Shown here piece by piece: positions 50,357-61,201 of a stretch of DNA of 64,000 nt. The translations under genes were made by a program, and so were the position numbers. Numbering within the stretch: position 1 is the stretch's first letter; the number at the start of each line of letters is the position of its first letter. Below the pieces are notes generated by a model that saw only the letters and a program-made list of their open reading frames with translations, did no database searches and was not told the DNA's origin. The DNA is from Hyphomicrobiales bacterium (GTDB lineage: Bacteria; Pseudomonadota; Alphaproteobacteria; Rhizobiales; Rhizobiaceae). The stretch covers positions 1 to 64,000 of the forward strand of contig JAKDNM010000001.1 in assembly GCA_030456445.1 (NCBI GenBank). Reading direction: 5' to 3'.

Positions 50357-51304
50357 ATGCAGGAGGACTCCTTGACCAAATCCGTTCTCGTTATCGGCGG
50401 CACTCGTTTTTTCGGACGCATCCTCGTGGATAGGCTTGTCACCGAGGGCCATCAGGTGACGATCGCCACCCGGGGCCGGGCGTCCGATACCTTCGGAGCG
50501 ACCGTCGAACGCATCGGCGTTGATCGCCGCGATGGCGGCGCCATGGCCGCGGCGTTCGAAGACCGCAAGTTCGATCTCGTCTTCGACCAGATGTGCTACA
50601 GTCCGCGTGATGCGGAAATCTCCACCCGGGTCTTTTCCGGCCGGGTCGGACGCTACGTCATGACATCGACGATCGAGGTCTACGATCAGGTGCATGGGGA
50701 GATCGACCGGCCCCTGGCTGAAGACGACCTCGTGTTGGACGACGAACCGGTTGATCCCGGGTTTGCGTGGGACGACCCGCTGGTGGCGGACGCCCATTAC
50801 GGATCCGGCAAACGCCAGGCCGAGGCCGCGCTGTTGCGCCACGCGGTCCTGCCGGTCGTGACCGTCCGGGTTGGTCACGTCCTCGCGGGTCCCGAGGATT
50901 TCACCGGACGCCTCGCCCATTACGTGGACAGGGCGGTCGAGGGCCGAACCCTGAGACACGCCGCCGGATCCGGGAAGAGCGCCTTCATCGACGGGCCCGG
51001 CATCGCCAATTTCCTCGCCTGGGTCGGCGGCGAGACCTTCCGGGGACCTGTGAACGCCGCGGCGGAGGGAGCCCTGTCAGCCGCCGGGATCTTCGAGCAG
51101 GTCGGAGTGATGGCCGGCGTGCCGCTTGCGCTGCAGCCCGTGGAGAACTCGACGGCGTCCAATACACTCAGCCCGTTCGACTATGAGCGCGACTTCACCA
51201 TGGATACCAGGCGGGCCGCCGCCCTCGGTCACCGCTTCGGTCACAGCCATGACTGGCTGGATGGCCTGATCGCCGCCCACCTTGCAGATCGGGCCACGAA
51301 GTGA
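50357..51304 (+). CDS. NAD-dependent epimerase/dehydratase family protein
   Basis: SVLVIGGTRFFGRILVDRLVTEGHQVTIATRG...RVGHVLAGPEDFTGRLAHYVDRAVEG. Confidence 0.9.
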   Translation: MQEDSLTKSVLVIGGTRFFGRILVDRLVTEGHQVTIATRGRASDTFGATVERIGVDRRDGGAMAAAFEDRKFDLVFDQMCYSPRDAEISTRVFSGRVGRYVMTSTIEVYDQVHGEIDRPLAEDDLVLDDEPVDPGFAWDDPLVADAHYGSGKRQAEAALLRHAVLPVVTVRVGHVLAGPEDFTGRLAHYVDRAVEGRTLRHAAGSGKSAFIDGPGIANFLAWVGGETFRGPVNAAAEGALSAAGIFEQVGVMAGVPLALQPVENSTASNTLSPFDYERDFTMDTRRAAALGHRFGHSHDWLDGLIAAHLADRATK

Positions 51305-51588
51305 CGTTTCCGTTGCCGGGCCCCGGGATGCTGCTCTCGTTCCTGCTCGCCTCCTCCCTCCTGATCATCGCCCCCGGGCCCGCGACGTACTACGTGATCG
51401 CCCAGGCTCGCATCTCCCGACACAGCGCCACTTTGGCCGTGGCCGGCATCGTCATGGGCGACTTCGTCCTGATCGGCGTGGCCGGGGTCGTGCTGAAGGT
51501 GGCCGGCGCGCGCTATGTCGCCTGGCTCGGCCTGGGGATGCTGAAGACCCAGACCCGTCCGGCGGCGGGGGAGCTGCGCGCCCAAAAG
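51301..51588 (+). pseudogene. LysE/RhtB-type transporter, 3'-truncated by an IS
   Basis: SFLLASSLLIIAPGPATYYVIAQARISRHSATLAVAGIVMGDFVLIGVAGVVLK... homology ends at the IS481 boundary. Confidence 0.8.
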
Positions 51589-52588
51589 TGTAGATATGTC
51601 GGTACTCGCGGGACATTTCCATTAGCTTCCCAATTCTGGGACGATGGAGATGCACATGAGCAAGGATCAGCGCGAGATACAGCGCAAGCTACGCATTCTG
51701 AGGCATGCGGACGAGACTGGGCATGTTGCGAAGACCTGCCGGTATTTTGGGGTCGGTCGCAGCAGCTTCTACCGTTGGCGTGAAGCCTATCGGAAACACG
51801 GCGACCCCGGTTTGGTGAATCACCCGCCCATTCCTAAATGGCACGCCAACAGAACGCCTATCGAGATCGAGGAGAAGGTTCTCCATCTCCGGAGCAAATA
51901 TCATCTCGGGCCCATGCGCATCGTTTGGTATCTGGCGCGGTATCACGACATCAAGGTATCAGACGCGACCGTCTCCCGAATATTGAAACGCAATGGCGTC
52001 AACCGCCTTCCGCGCGGCACCCGCCTGCGCAAGGTCCATACCAAGCGTTACAACAAGCAGGCTCCCGGCCACCACATTCAGATGGACGTCAAGTTCCTGA
52101 CTTTCAAAGGGGCGCGCGGTGAAAAGGTTCGGCGCTTTCAGTTCACTGCTATTGATGACGCGACAAGGGTGCGGGCTCTGAAAATCTACGAGAAACACAC
52201 CCAGGCCAGCGCCACCGACTTCGTCGACCACATCATCGAGAAGTTCCCGTTTCGAATCCGTGAGATCAGGACCGACAACGGCCACGAATTCCAGGCAAAA
52301 TTCCACTGGCACGTCGAGGACAAGGGCATTCGTCACGCATATATCAGACGCGGTACCCCGCAGTTGAATGGCAAGGTCGAGCGCTCACACCGATCAGATC
52401 AGCAGGAATTCTATCAACTGCTCAGCTACAAGGATGACGTCGATCTCGAAGCAAAACTTGGCCAATGGGAGCAATTCTACAACTTCGCTCGACCGCACGG
52501 AGCCTTCAACGGAAAGACACCTTACGAGGCGCTCCGCGAAAAGCTATAGTCGCACCACGAAATGTCCCAAGAGCACCTGCAGCTTACA
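51589..52588 (+). mobile_element. IS481-family-like insertion sequence, about 1000 bp
   Basis: TGT...ACA ends with imperfect inverted repeats sharing GGGACATTT; one DDE transposase; no obvious target duplication. Confidence 0.7.
51644..52549 (+). CDS. IS481-like DDE transposase
   Basis: KTCRYFGVGRSSFYRWREAYRKHGDPGLVNHPPIPK...QMDVKFLTFKGARG...IRTDNGHEFQAKFHWHVEDKGIRHAYIRRGTPQLNGKVERSHRSDQQEFYQ. Confidence 0.93.
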   Translation: MEMHMSKDQREIQRKLRILRHADETGHVAKTCRYFGVGRSSFYRWREAYRKHGDPGLVNHPPIPKWHANRTPIEIEEKVLHLRSKYHLGPMRIVWYLARYHDIKVSDATVSRILKRNGVNRLPRGTRLRKVHTKRYNKQAPGHHIQMDVKFLTFKGARGEKVRRFQFTAIDDATRVRALKIYEKHTQASATDFVDHIIEKFPFRIREIRTDNGHEFQAKFHWHVEDKGIRHAYIRRGTPQLNGKVERSHRSDQQEFYQLLSYKDDVDLEAKLGQWEQFYNFARPHGAFNGKTPYEALREKL

Positions 52589-52739
52589 AACCCACCTTCG
52601 CACATCAATGACGTCGGGGGGCGGTTACATCATCAAAACCCGCCAGCCTGACAAGTTCGAAGTGGTGGAGACCGAATTCCTCCTACACCTGCTGATGGGC
52701 GGGCTCACATATCCGCTTGGCAAGCGGCACAAGCGCCCT

Positions 52740-54422
52740 TTACTCAACATTCCATTCACCGAAGAAATCATTGCCCTTGTCGTCAATGACGATGAAAGCG
52801 GGGAAGTCCTCGACCTCGAGCCGCCAGACGGCTTCCATGCCGAGCTCTGGATAGTCCACAACCTCTACCTTGCGGATACAATTCTGCGCCAGCCGCGCCG
52901 CTGGGCCGCCAACGGAACCCAGATAGAAGCCGCCATGGCTGGCGCAGGCTCGGCGGACCTGCTGGGAGCGATTGCCCTTGGCAAGCATCACCATCGACCC
53001 GCCGAAGGATTGAAATTGGTCGACAAACGAATCCATCCGCCCAGCTGTGGTAGGCCCGAAAGAACCAGAGACGTGGCCCGCCGGTGTTTTCGCCGGCCCG
53101 GCATAATAGATTGGATGATTTCTGAAGTAGTCCGGCATCTGTTCGCCCTTTTCCAGCCGCTCGCGGACCTTGGCGTGCGCCGCGTCGCGCGCGACGATAA
53201 TGGGTCCAGAAAGCGAGAGCCGTGTTTTCACTGGATAGATTGTGAGCTCCTTCAGGATCCGGTCCATGGGCTGATTGAGATCAATGCGCACGACGTTGCC
53301 CACCAGTTCCGCCTCGTCGATATCAGGCAGATAGCGCGCCGGGTTGGCTTCGAGCTCCTCAAGGTAGATGCCGCTTTCGGTTATCTTGCCTAGGGCTTGG
53401 CGGTCCGCCGAACACGACACGCCGAGCCCGATTAGCAACGATGCGCCGTGGCGCGGCAGGCGGATGAGCCGCACGTCGTGGCAAAAATACTTGCCGCCGA
53501 ACTGTGCACCAATGCCGAGCGTTTGCGTGGCCTTTTGGATCTCGGCCTCCAGCGCGAGGTCACGAAAGGCATGCCCCTTGATGCTACCGGCTGTCGGCAA
53601 TCCATCCAGATATCGCGTTGAGGCGAGCTTCAATGCCTTCAGATTCATTTCCGCCGACAGCCCGCCGATCACGATCGCCAGATGGTACGGCGGACAGGCG
53701 GCGGTGCCTAAAGTCAGTATCTTTTCTTTGAGGAATTGCAACAATCGGTTGTGCGTTAGCAGCGCAGGTGTCCCCTGATAGAGGAAGGTCTTGTTGGCTG
53801 AGCCGCCACCTTTGGCGACGAAAAGGAATTTATAGGCATCCTCGCCTTCCTCGTAGATATCTATCTGCGCCGGAAGGTTGTTTCTGGTGTTCTTTTCCTC
53901 AAACATCGACAAGGGCGCGAGTTGCGAATAGCGCAGGTTCTTCTTCTCATAGGCGTCGAGAACGCCTCGTCCGAGCGCCTCGGCGTCGCTGCCCTCGGTC
54001 CAGACCCTGCGGCCCTTCTTGCCCATGATAATTGCCGTGCCCGTGTCTTGGCACATAGGCAACACCCCGCCAGCGGCAACATTTGCGTTTTTCAAAAGCT
54101 CGTAGGCGACGTACCGGTCATTATCCGTGGCTTCCGGGTCGTCGAGGATGCTGGCGAGTTGCTGAAGATGACCCGGCCGTAGCAGATGATTGATGTCGGC
54201 GAACGCCGTTTCCGACAAAAGCCGCAAACCCTCGGCCTCAATGGCGACGATTGGCTGGCTGCGGAAGCGATCGATCGACACAAAGTCGGATGTAAGCTTG
54301 CGATACGGGGTCGTATCCTCGGAGAGAGGAAAAAGGTCGGAGAGTACCTCTTGGACCATGGCTCTTCCTGACTGGATCGAACGACGTGTCCCGTCCTCCA
54401 AGCCTGTTGTTATATTATGCAC
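52740..54422 (-). CDS. Class I (Fe-S) fumarate hydratase family; candidate mesaconase
   Basis: [87 protein letters not shown]. Confidence 0.92.
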   Translation of the reverse strand: MHNITTGLEDGTRRSIQSGRAMVQEVLSDLFPLSEDTTPYRKLTSDFVSIDRFRSQPIVAIEAEGLRLLSETAFADINHLLRPGHLQQLASILDDPEATDNDRYVAYELLKNANVAAGGVLPMCQDTGTAIIMGKKGRRVWTEGSDAEALGRGVLDAYEKKNLRYSQLAPLSMFEEKNTRNNLPAQIDIYEEGEDAYKFLFVAKGGGSANKTFLYQGTPALLTHNRLLQFLKEKILTLGTAACPPYHLAIVIGGLSAEMNLKALKLASTRYLDGLPTAGSIKGHAFRDLALEAEIQKATQTLGIGAQFGGKYFCHDVRLIRLPRHGASLLIGLGVSCSADRQALGKITESGIYLEELEANPARYLPDIDEAELVGNVVRIDLNQPMDRILKELTIYPVKTRLSLSGPIIVARDAAHAKVRERLEKGEQMPDYFRNHPIYYAGPAKTPAGHVSGSFGPTTAGRMDSFVDQFQSFGGSMVMLAKGNRSQQVRRACASHGGFYLGSVGGPAARLAQNCIRKVEVVDYPELGMEAVWRLEVEDFPAFIVIDDKGNDFFGEWNVE

Positions 54423-55548
54423 GCCGCTGCAGGAATTCGAACTTTATCGCATCGGTATGTTGCCCAAGCGCTGACACCGGCCTGAGCGACAGTACCTGAC
54501 CGTCAACCACGGCCGGCGGAGCGATAATATCGATCAGACCGTTAGGCGTTTCAACCTCGATTGTTCGAAGATGCGGATGCTCGGTGAGCTTGCCGATGTC
54601 ATTCAACTCACCATAAGCGAGCCCAGCAGCCTCCAGCGCGCTCATCGCCTCAATGCTGTTGAGTTTGGTGAACCGCTTCCCGATAATTAGTTCCAATGCC
54701 GCACGGTTAGCGATCCTTGCGCTGTTGTCGGCGAATTGCTGGTGCCGAACGAGATCGGGTCGGGACAGAAACAAGGTGCAGAAATTCAACCATTCCCGGT
54801 CGTTTTGGACCGAGAAAATGACATCGTGCCCATCATTGCAACGGAATGCACCATAGGGCGCAAGCGACGGATGACTTACTCCCGCGCGAACCGTTTCATG
54901 CCGAGCATAGACATGCTGCAGAAAGGGCACATTCATCCAGTCGGCCACGGCGTCGAAAAGCGATATCTGGATGTTGCTGCCCCTCCCCGTTCGCTCCCGC
55001 GCAAACAACGCCTGCAAGATCGCGCTATGCGCCGTCATGCCGGCTGCGATGTCGCAAACGGAGACTCCTACCCGTGCAGGACCGACGCTGTTCCCGGTTA
55101 TAGAGCACAGGCCCGCTTCAGCCTGCACGATGAGGTCGTAGGCCTTGAGATGCGAGCGCGGCCCACTGGAGCCGAAGCCGGTGATGTCGCACGTGATCAG
55201 GCGCGGATGCAACGCGCTAAGCGATGCGTGGCCCAAGCCTAGCTGTTGCAAGCTCCCGGGCTTCAGATTCTGAATGAACACGTCTGCTTCTGCGATCATG
55301 TGCTCGAGCAGCAACCGATCGTCCGGCGACTTGATGTCGAGACAAACCGATTCTTTGCCACGGTTCAGCCATACAAAATAGGCGCTCTGACCCCGCACCA
55401 TCCGGTCATAATCCCTAGCGAAATCACCCTCACGCCGCTCGATCTTGATCACCCGCGCACCCGCATCAGCCAGGCGACTTGACGCATAGGGTGCAGCCAC
55501 GGCCTGCTCGACCGCTACAACAGTGATTCCGGCAAGACTGTCATTCAT
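54415..55548 (-). CDS. CaiB/BaiF family III CoA-transferase
   Basis: [48 protein letters not shown]...[17 protein letters not shown]. Confidence 0.93.
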   Translation of the reverse strand: MNDSLAGITVVAVEQAVAAPYASSRLADAGARVIKIERREGDFARDYDRMVRGQSAYFVWLNRGKESVCLDIKSPDDRLLLEHMIAEADVFIQNLKPGSLQQLGLGHASLSALHPRLITCDITGFGSSGPRSHLKAYDLIVQAEAGLCSITGNSVGPARVGVSVCDIAAGMTAHSAILQALFARERTGRGSNIQISLFDAVADWMNVPFLQHVYARHETVRAGVSHPSLAPYGAFRCNDGHDVIFSVQNDREWLNFCTLFLSRPDLVRHQQFADNSARIANRAALELIIGKRFTKLNSIEAMSALEAAGLAYGELNDIGKLTEHPHLRTIEVETPNGLIDIIAPPAVVDGQVLSLRPVSALGQHTDAIKFEFLQRRA

Positions 55549-56797
55549 GATCTGCTCTGTTTATCAAGGACTGCCGCGCCAGCGCGGCAAAAAGACGGCT
55601 CTGTTCGTTGCCGACGATCGAGACAGCTTCGTCAACGCCCATGCCCGGTTTGGCGAGCATCATGTCCGCTTGCGTGGCCACCGCGACATGAACGGAAAGC
55701 TTGGCCGACAGGTCGGTTTCGACGCAGCTTCCACCGAGATAGGCGCCAATGCCGTTTTCCTTGCACACCAGGACCGCCGATACGATGTCGGCAATACTGC
55801 CAACATCCGGCATCTTGATCTGCACCAGGTCTGCCGCGCGGGCGCGTGCAAAGGCTTTGATATCGGACAGCGTGTTGCAGCGCTCGTCGACGACGATCTT
55901 GGCTGTCGTTCCGAGCCTGCGCATAGCCTCGACGATCGATCCATATCCATCGACCTGAGCTGTCAGCGATCCGAAATCGGCCGGGCACTCAATGTGAAGT
56001 AAGAAACCTGGCACTTCGTCAGCAATGCTTGCAATGAAGCCCGCGATATGGCTTGGATCAAGGCCTATCTCCAAGCCGATCCACCCATAGACGTCGAAGT
56101 GCAGGATCGGGTTGTACCCGGGAACACCGATGGTCCGGATCCGCTGCCCCACCCAGCGAACAAAATCCCGGAAAGCCTGCCCGTCCGCACCGAACTTGGC
56201 GCGAGAATTAATAAGGCCGTGGGGAAGCACGTCGACGCCGCGCAGGATCATTTTGTCGACGTTGATCTCTCTGGCATCGCCACTCTGTGCGTAGATCGGT
56301 ACAACCGCCTTGGGAATTGGCAGCCCGAATTCGGCGCAAATCACTTCTGCCGGTGTGCACCTGCCGGCCTCGGCCGCTGCATTCAGCATGGCTTGGCTTA
56401 CACCATACTCAATCGCCGCGGGCAGGCGGTACCCATCCGAGGGCGCAAGGACTTCGGCGCAACTGGACCTAAACGACAAGACGTCGATATTTTGAAGTCT
56501 CGGAAACAGTACGCGGCGTACGAGCTCGGCAGCTTCTCTGGACCGGAATAACGGATCACGACCGGCCGCGCCGGCATACTGCACGCCCATCATGTCGCCC
56601 CATGCGATCGATTTGTTCGAGAGAACCAGGCCGATGCCGAGCGTCTCAGCCGGAATCCTGACAGCAGGAAATCCCGGCGTCAGTGGCGAGCCTATATAGC
56701 GAAAACCATCAGTCTCGACCCCTGAACGGATCGCGGCCTGATCGTCATAAAAAAAGGCTCCGTGTCCTGGAGCCAGCAGAACATCCTCAATATGCAA
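55541..56797 (-). CDS. mal: Methylaspartate ammonia-lyase
   Basis: IEDVLLAPGHGAFFYDDQAAIRSGVETDGFRYIGSPLTPGF, GVQYAGAAGRDPLF, HFDVYGWIG, KIVVDERCNTLSDIKAF, KMPDVGSIADI; probable TTG start overlapping the amidase end. Confidence 0.9.
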   Translation of the reverse strand: MHIEDVLLAPGHGAFFYDDQAAIRSGVETDGFRYIGSPLTPGFPAVRIPAETLGIGLVLSNKSIAWGDMMGVQYAGAAGRDPLFRSREAAELVRRVLFPRLQNIDVLSFRSSCAEVLAPSDGYRLPAAIEYGVSQAMLNAAAEAGRCTPAEVICAEFGLPIPKAVVPIYAQSGDAREINVDKMILRGVDVLPHGLINSRAKFGADGQAFRDFVRWVGQRIRTIGVPGYNPILHFDVYGWIGLEIGLDPSHIAGFIASIADEVPGFLLHIECPADFGSLTAQVDGYGSIVEAMRRLGTTAKIVVDERCNTLSDIKAFARARAADLVQIKMPDVGSIADIVSAVLVCKENGIGAYLGGSCVETDLSAKLSVHVAVATQADMMLAKPGMGVDEAVSIVGNEQSRLFAALARQSLINRADHE

Positions 56798-58394
56798 GAC
56801 GCAACTCCACTTTATTCGTCTCAAGTGAACTGCGGGCCGCCGATAGCGCGCAGGGACGGCGCTGATGCCAAGGCGTGACCCGTTCAAATTGCGCCGCCAA
56901 GGTTAACAGTCGGAACTCCGCCCCCGGTCGACCAACAAGCTGCATGCCTATCGGCATGCCGTTTGCATCCTCCCCGCACGGCACCGACAAGGCCGGCACG
57001 CCCAGATAGTTCAACCACCGCGTCCAGCGCGTCATCGATCCGATGAGTTCGGGAAGCGGGCCTAGTTTCGCTTCGTCGGTCTCATCGATGAAGGGGACGG
57101 GAATTCCAACGGTTGGAATAAGCAGTACATCGACATCTCGCAGAGTGGTCTCTAAAAAATGCCGGAGATGGCTGGAGCGCTGGTTCAGGGCGCTGACATA
57201 GGCTGGCGCGGCGACGAATAGCCCGCCTTCGACGCGACGTAGCACAGGCCGTGAATAGGCTTCTCTGTGGGCGCCAAGCATTCTTGCGTGTGCCGATGCC
57301 GCTTCAGAGCGCTGGATAATGTCTGCGAGCGCATGCAGGCGCCCAATATCGGGCAGTGACCGCTCGACAATTTCACCGCCCAGCATGGCGAACACTGCCG
57401 CCGCCTTGTCAATGGCTTCTGCGACGACGACGTCCGCGCCCTCGGCAACGTTTCGCTTTGGGTATGCGATCGCGAACGATCGCGCGCCGGGGCTTCCTCC
57501 CGCTGCGTCGATTGACACCGCAACGGCGCGATCAGGGTCTGCGAGATCAGGGATAGTTATGGCATCGAAGAGCAGGGCGCAGTCCACAACACGCCTAGCC
57601 AGGGGGCCGACGCAATCCAGCGACCAGGAAAGCGGCATGACTCCCGCAGTGCTGACGCGACCCTGGGTAGGCTTCAGTCCCACCACGCCACAGCAGGAAG
57701 CCGGAATGCGAATGGAGCCTCCGGTGTCCGATCCGAGAGAGCCCGAGACGATGCCAGCCGCTACCGCGCTCGCCGCGCCACTCGACGAGCCGCCGCTCAC
57801 TCGCGCGGGATTCCATGGATTGCGACAATGTCCAAAAATTGAATTGTGCCCGGTCGCTCCAAGCGCGAACTCCGCCATTGTCAGCGCGCCAATGGTGACG
57901 GCGCCAGCGTCGGCAAGCCGTCCAATCACCTCGGCCGAGCGAGCAGGGAAGCGGCTTTGGCGAATCCGTGATCCGAAACTGCAAAGATGGTCGTCCCGGT
58001 CGAAAAGATCCTTGTGCGCGACGATCATCCCGTCAATAGGCCCGCGAGGCTGGCCCGCGTCATGCCGCTCCTGGGATGCCACTGCCGCGCTAAGCGCCTT
58101 CTGTTCATCGATAGCTGTAAAGGCATTGAGATGGTGGTTCAGGTTCCAGGCAAGCTCGATTGCCGCTTTCATCTCCGTCACGATCTTCCCGTCACCCGAT
58201 GCAGTCGCGCAGCTGTAGCCAACCCTGTTAACGGGCAGGACGGGGTCGGCAGTTTCGATGAAGGCGAAGCTCCCGCCATCGACATAGTCTGACGCCGCCA
58301 GATCGTGTAGCCTGGCTGCCTCCATTTTCAGGGCGTCGCCAAACTCCTCCAATGCGGCATTCTGCAAGTTGCCTATAACGTCCTCCGAATTCAT
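56787..58394 (-). CDS. Amidase (amidase signature family)
   Basis: PIDGMIVAHKDLFDRDD, ARVSGGSSSGAASAVAAGIVSGSLGSDTGGSIRIPASCCGVVGLKPTQGRV. Confidence 0.92.
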   Translation of the reverse strand: MNSEDVIGNLQNAALEEFGDALKMEAARLHDLAASDYVDGGSFAFIETADPVLPVNRVGYSCATASGDGKIVTEMKAAIELAWNLNHHLNAFTAIDEQKALSAAVASQERHDAGQPRGPIDGMIVAHKDLFDRDDHLCSFGSRIRQSRFPARSAEVIGRLADAGAVTIGALTMAEFALGATGHNSIFGHCRNPWNPARVSGGSSSGAASAVAAGIVSGSLGSDTGGSIRIPASCCGVVGLKPTQGRVSTAGVMPLSWSLDCVGPLARRVVDCALLFDAITIPDLADPDRAVAVSIDAAGGSPGARSFAIAYPKRNVAEGADVVVAEAIDKAAAVFAMLGGEIVERSLPDIGRLHALADIIQRSEAASAHARMLGAHREAYSRPVLRRVEGGLFVAAPAYVSALNQRSSHLRHFLETTLRDVDVLLIPTVGIPVPFIDETDEAKLGPLPELIGSMTRWTRWLNYLGVPALSVPCGEDANGMPIGMQLVGRPGAEFRLLTLAAQFERVTPWHQRRPCALSAARSSLETNKVELRLAY

Positions 58395-58577
58395 CTGGAC
58401 CCCACTGAGATGCCATTGCTTCTCTACCAAAACATTTGGTCTAGCAAATATAGTTTCGCGCGGCGGATCATCGCGATTCAAGATCGCTTTCCTCGTGATG
58501 AGGAGGATAAATTTATTGAACCTCAATGACTTGCAATGTAAGTTTGTGGAGATTATTCATCTGTTTTGATTGTTTTC

Positions 58578-59504
58578 ATGGATCTTCGACAGCTCCGCTA
58601 TTTCGTCGGTGTCGTGGAGGCTGGCAGCTTCACCAAAGCGGCTAGGCGGCTACACATCGCCCAAAGCGCGCTCAGTCTGCATGTGCGCCGGATGGAAGAA
58701 GCATTTGGAGTGACTTTGCTGCTCAGGGAGCAGACTGGGATCCGGCCGACGGACGCAGGCACAAAACTTCTTGAGCATGCGCAGATCATTTTGCGGCAAT
58801 TCGCCTTGGCCGAGCGCGATCTCCAAAGTCAGCGACATTCGGCCGAAGGTGTAGTCACCATTGGTATCCCTTCCGGTTTGGCCCGCGTGCTGGTCTCTGA
58901 ATTGCTGGCTGCCACGCGTGCGCAGTTGCCGCGCGTTTCCCTTCAGATCGTTGAGGGCATGACGGGAAACCTGGAGGATTGGCTGACGGCAGGCCGCCTC
59001 GACCTTGCCGTTCTATACCGCGACGTCGGAAAGGTCGGCGACCATTTCGAACTGGCGCGAGAGGATTTTCACCTTGTCGCCGCCCCGCAAATGGCGCCGC
59101 CGCAGGAAACGATCGCTCTTTCGGATCTGCGCGGCCTCCCGCTGGTCCTGCCGATGGGCAACAACAATGGCCGGCGCTCGGTATCGAGACAAGCGGAGCG
59201 TCTGGGCTGGGAACTTGAGGTCAAGTTCGAGGTTGATTCGCTGACCAGCATCATAAAAATGGTGACTGAGGCGAAAGCATATTCCGTCCTGACGCCCCCC
59301 GCTTTTTTAAACGAATTACGCCTGGGGCTGGTCTGGGCAGCCCGGGTTGTCCAACCGGAAATCAGTCGTTCGGTGATCCTAGCGGTTTACCCACGCGAGG
59401 GTCGCAAAGTCGCGGTGAGTGCGATCAAAGATCTGATCGGCAACGTCGCCCGTCAGCTCGTCGGCACGGGTGACTGGCCAGCTCGGGTGTTTGATCCACA
59501 TTGA
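58578..59504 (+). CDS. LysR-family regulator (Nac/Cbl-like)
   Basis: MDLRQLRYFVGVVEAGSFTKAARRLHIAQSALSLHVRRMEEAFGVTLLLRE; divergent from the amidase operon. Confidence 0.93.
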   Translation: MDLRQLRYFVGVVEAGSFTKAARRLHIAQSALSLHVRRMEEAFGVTLLLREQTGIRPTDAGTKLLEHAQIILRQFALAERDLQSQRHSAEGVVTIGIPSGLARVLVSELLAATRAQLPRVSLQIVEGMTGNLEDWLTAGRLDLAVLYRDVGKVGDHFELAREDFHLVAAPQMAPPQETIALSDLRGLPLVLPMGNNNGRRSVSRQAERLGWELEVKFEVDSLTSIIKMVTEAKAYSVLTPPAFLNELRLGLVWAARVVQPEISRSVILAVYPREGRKVAVSAIKDLIGNVARQLVGTGDWPARVFDPH

Positions 59505-59639
59505 GCAGTCTGGCCGAGCAAAAATCGTGTCAGCTTCCTATCGATGAGCCTAACCCGAGCGTTCCGGGATTTTAGGAATAACGAGATGCATCGAAACTAC
59601 GATATGATGCGCGCCGCATGCTCTTTTCAAATACGCTTT

Positions 59640-60389
59640 TTAGAGGGCCGCCGCGATTTCTCCACCAAGATAAGCCGACTGGACTGACGGGTCTTTTGCC
59701 AACAAATCGGCATCGCCACCCATGACAACATGGCCGGACTGGAGGACATAGCCGCGATGAGCGATCTCAAGCGCCATCAGAGCGTTTTGTTCGACAAGCA
59801 CGACCGTCTTGCCGCTTTTGTTCACCGACTGGATGATCTCGAAGATCTTTTCGACAAACAGCGGCGACAGCCCCATCGACGGCTCGTCAAGTAGAATGAT
59901 GCGCGGGTCGAGCATAAGAGCACGCGCAATCGCCAGCATCTGTTGTTCGCCTCCCGAAAGGGTACCGCCATATTGGCGTTCTCGCTCGCGCAGCCGAGGA
60001 AAAAGCTCGAAACTGGCTTCGATCCGACGGGTGATCTCGGTCTTCGAAGTGAGAAGATACGCACCTATTTCGAGATTCTCGCGAACGGTAAGGCGGGAGA
60101 AAATCCGTCTGCCTTCCGGCACATGTGTGATGCCAGTTCTGACGATTTCGTCGGCATCAATCTTGTGGATTGGCTGACCTCCCAGCAGAATTTCTCCCGA
60201 GCGCGGGGTCAGCAGCTTGGAGAGCGTATGAAGCGTTGTCGTCTTGCCGGCTCCATTGCCGCCGATAAGTGTGACGATCTCACCTTCGTTCACGTGAAAA
60301 CTAATACCTTTTAATGCCTGCACGTGGCCGTAGTACACGTGCAGGTCTCGTACTTCGAGCAGCGGTCCTTTTGTCGTTTCGATGGTCAT
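59640..60389 (-). CDS. livF: Branched-chain/polar amino acid-type ABC transporter ATP-binding protein (LivF-like)
   Basis: VYYGHVQALKGISFHVNEGEIVTLIGGNGAGKTTTLHTLSKLL, LSGGEQQMLAIARAL. Confidence 0.93.
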   Translation of the reverse strand: MTIETTKGPLLEVRDLHVYYGHVQALKGISFHVNEGEIVTLIGGNGAGKTTTLHTLSKLLTPRSGEILLGGQPIHKIDADEIVRTGITHVPEGRRIFSRLTVRENLEIGAYLLTSKTEITRRIEASFELFPRLRERERQYGGTLSGGEQQMLAIARALMLDPRIILLDEPSMGLSPLFVEKIFEIIQSVNKSGKTVVLVEQNALMALEIAHRGYVLQSGHVVMGGDADLLAKDPSVQSAYLGGEIAAAL

Positions 60390-61201
60390 TGGGTCACCTC
60401 GACCAGGGCATCATGTGCCTTTGCCAACTTGGCCGCCACGCTGCGTCCCAGATAGGCTTCGACGACGCGGGGGTTCGAGCGTATTTCTGCGGGAAGGCCC
60501 TCGCAAAGTTTTTCGCCATGATCGAGCACGATCACGCGATCCGACACGCTCATCACCAGCGGCATGTCGTGTTCGATCAAAACGACGCTGATCCCCAATT
60601 CGTCGCGAATACGATGAATGAGATCTCGCATCTCTCCGGTTTCGCGCGGGTTCATTCCCGCCGATGGCTCGTCGAGCAGCACCAGAGCCGGATTTGCCGC
60701 AAGGGCGCGTGCAATCTCAAGCTTGCGTTGCTCACCATAAGACAGGTTGTGGGCGATCTCCGCCGCTTTGCTGCCAAGTTGTACATAATCGAGTAGGAAA
60801 CGGCCCCGCTCAATTGCCGCGCGCTCGCGCTGCAGAAAGGCACGATTCCGCAACAGCGCGTCGAGGTAGCTTGTCGCGATATTCGCATGCTGGCCCACAA
60901 GGACGTTTTCCAGCGTGGTCATCGCTCCAAAGAGCCGGATATTCTGGAAGGTCCGCGCCACCCCGGCTGCTGCAATCTGGTCCGGTCTAAGGCCAAGGAG
61001 ATTGCGTCCGCGAAACCTTATTTCGCCGGCGTCAGCTCGAAAGATGCCGGTCAAGAGATTGAAGAACGTGGTCTTGCCGGCGCCGTTCGGCCCGATGACA
61101 GAAGCGATCTCGCGCTCTTTCACATCGAACGTCACGTCGTGGACTGCAACCAGTCCGCCGAACCGCTTGCTCAAGCCGGTGATCGTCAACAGCGGCGTCA
61201 T
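60386..61201 (-). CDS. livG: ABC transporter ATP-binding protein (LivG-like)
   Basis: LSKRFGGLVAVHDVTFDVKEREIASVIGPNGAGKTTFFNLLTGIF, LSYGEQRKLEIARALAANPALVLLDEPSAGMN. Confidence 0.93.
   Translation of the reverse strand: MTPLLTITGLSKRFGGLVAVHDVTFDVKEREIASVIGPNGAGKTTFFNLLTGIFRADAGEIRFRGRNLLGLRPDQIAAAGVARTFQNIRLFGAMTTLENVLVGQHANIATSYLDALLRNRAFLQRERAAIERGRFLLDYVQLGSKAAEIAHNLSYGEQRKLEIARALAANPALVLLDEPSAGMNPRETGEMRDLIHRIRDELGISVVLIEHDMPLVMSVSDRVIVLDHGEKLCEGLPAEIRSNPRVVEAYLGRSVAAKLAKAHDALVEVTQ

Noticed and set aside
50339-50959. 206-aa minus-strand ORF
   Set aside because: Antisense to the NAD-dependent epimerase gene.
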